From Haemonchus contortus (taxonomy: Eukaryota; Nematoda; Chromadorea; Rhabditida; Trichostrongylidae): a stretch of DNA of 64,000 bases. Location of the stretch: positions 13,229,974 to 13,293,973 of the forward strand of contig LS997567.1 in NCBI GenBank assembly GCA_000469685.2, given 5' to 3'. Numbering within the stretch: position 1 is the first letter of the stretch. The DNA is not shown here. More notes on this DNA, generated by a model that saw nothing but the letters and a program-made list of their open reading frames with translations, did no database searches and had not been told where the DNA came from.

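Overview
This is eukaryotic DNA, almost certainly from a nematode. Small exons are bounded by GT..AG introns with T-rich, nematode-style acceptors such as TTTCTACAG and TTATTTCAG. The repeats are also of types common in nematode genomes: Tc1/mariner, RTE-type LINE, BEL/Pao, Ty3/gypsy and piggyBac-like elements. The mixture and the very large introns would suit a clade V parasite such as a hookworm or another strongylid, but that is an inference. No prokaryotic features are present.

The only host gene I can support runs on the + strand from about position 294 past the right edge. It encodes the N-terminal region and ankyrin repeats of a PLA2G6-type calcium-independent phospholipase A2 (iPLA2-beta). 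Nine exons (294-470, 566-642, 751-820, 7972-8167, 31728-31868, 32001-32211, 62923-63100, 63280-63479, 63665-63854) join in phase into 480 codons, and a tenth is cut by the window end. The patatin catalytic domain lies outside the window. Three introns (about 7.2, 23.6 and 30.7 kb) make up nearly all of the sequence and are filled with mobile DNA.

Intron 3 (821-7971) holds a modular GC-rich repeat, a pre-miRNA-like hairpin, a piggyBac relic abutted by a Tc1-like element with ~385-bp inverted repeats, and a piggyBac-type MITE. Intron 4 (8168-31727) holds a second such MITE, a 1.4-kb (TTA)n tract forming the tail of a minus-strand RTE LINE, a mariner interrupted by a third MITE, a 2.1-kb foldback element, a ~7.5-kb almost pure (TACA)n microsatellite, and two Tc1/mariner elements sharing one TA. 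Intron 6 (32212-62922) holds tRNA-like SINEs, BEL/Pao gag relics, a rearranged piggyBac ORF, several Tc1/mariner copies, a 24-bp minisatellite with inverted flanks, a foldback element, and a three-level nest (mariner-like element containing a BEL/Pao element containing a Ty3/gypsy element, 50111-59892).

Most transposase and polymerase frames are broken, so these are mostly dead copies. The Ty3/gypsy element is structurally the best preserved: paired LTRs, 5-bp target duplication, primer site, polypurine tract and a 720-codon pol frame. The most unusual signals are the giant tetranucleotide array and the piggyBac-type elements, whose termini share one inverted repeat but carry a different subterminal palindrome in each copy.
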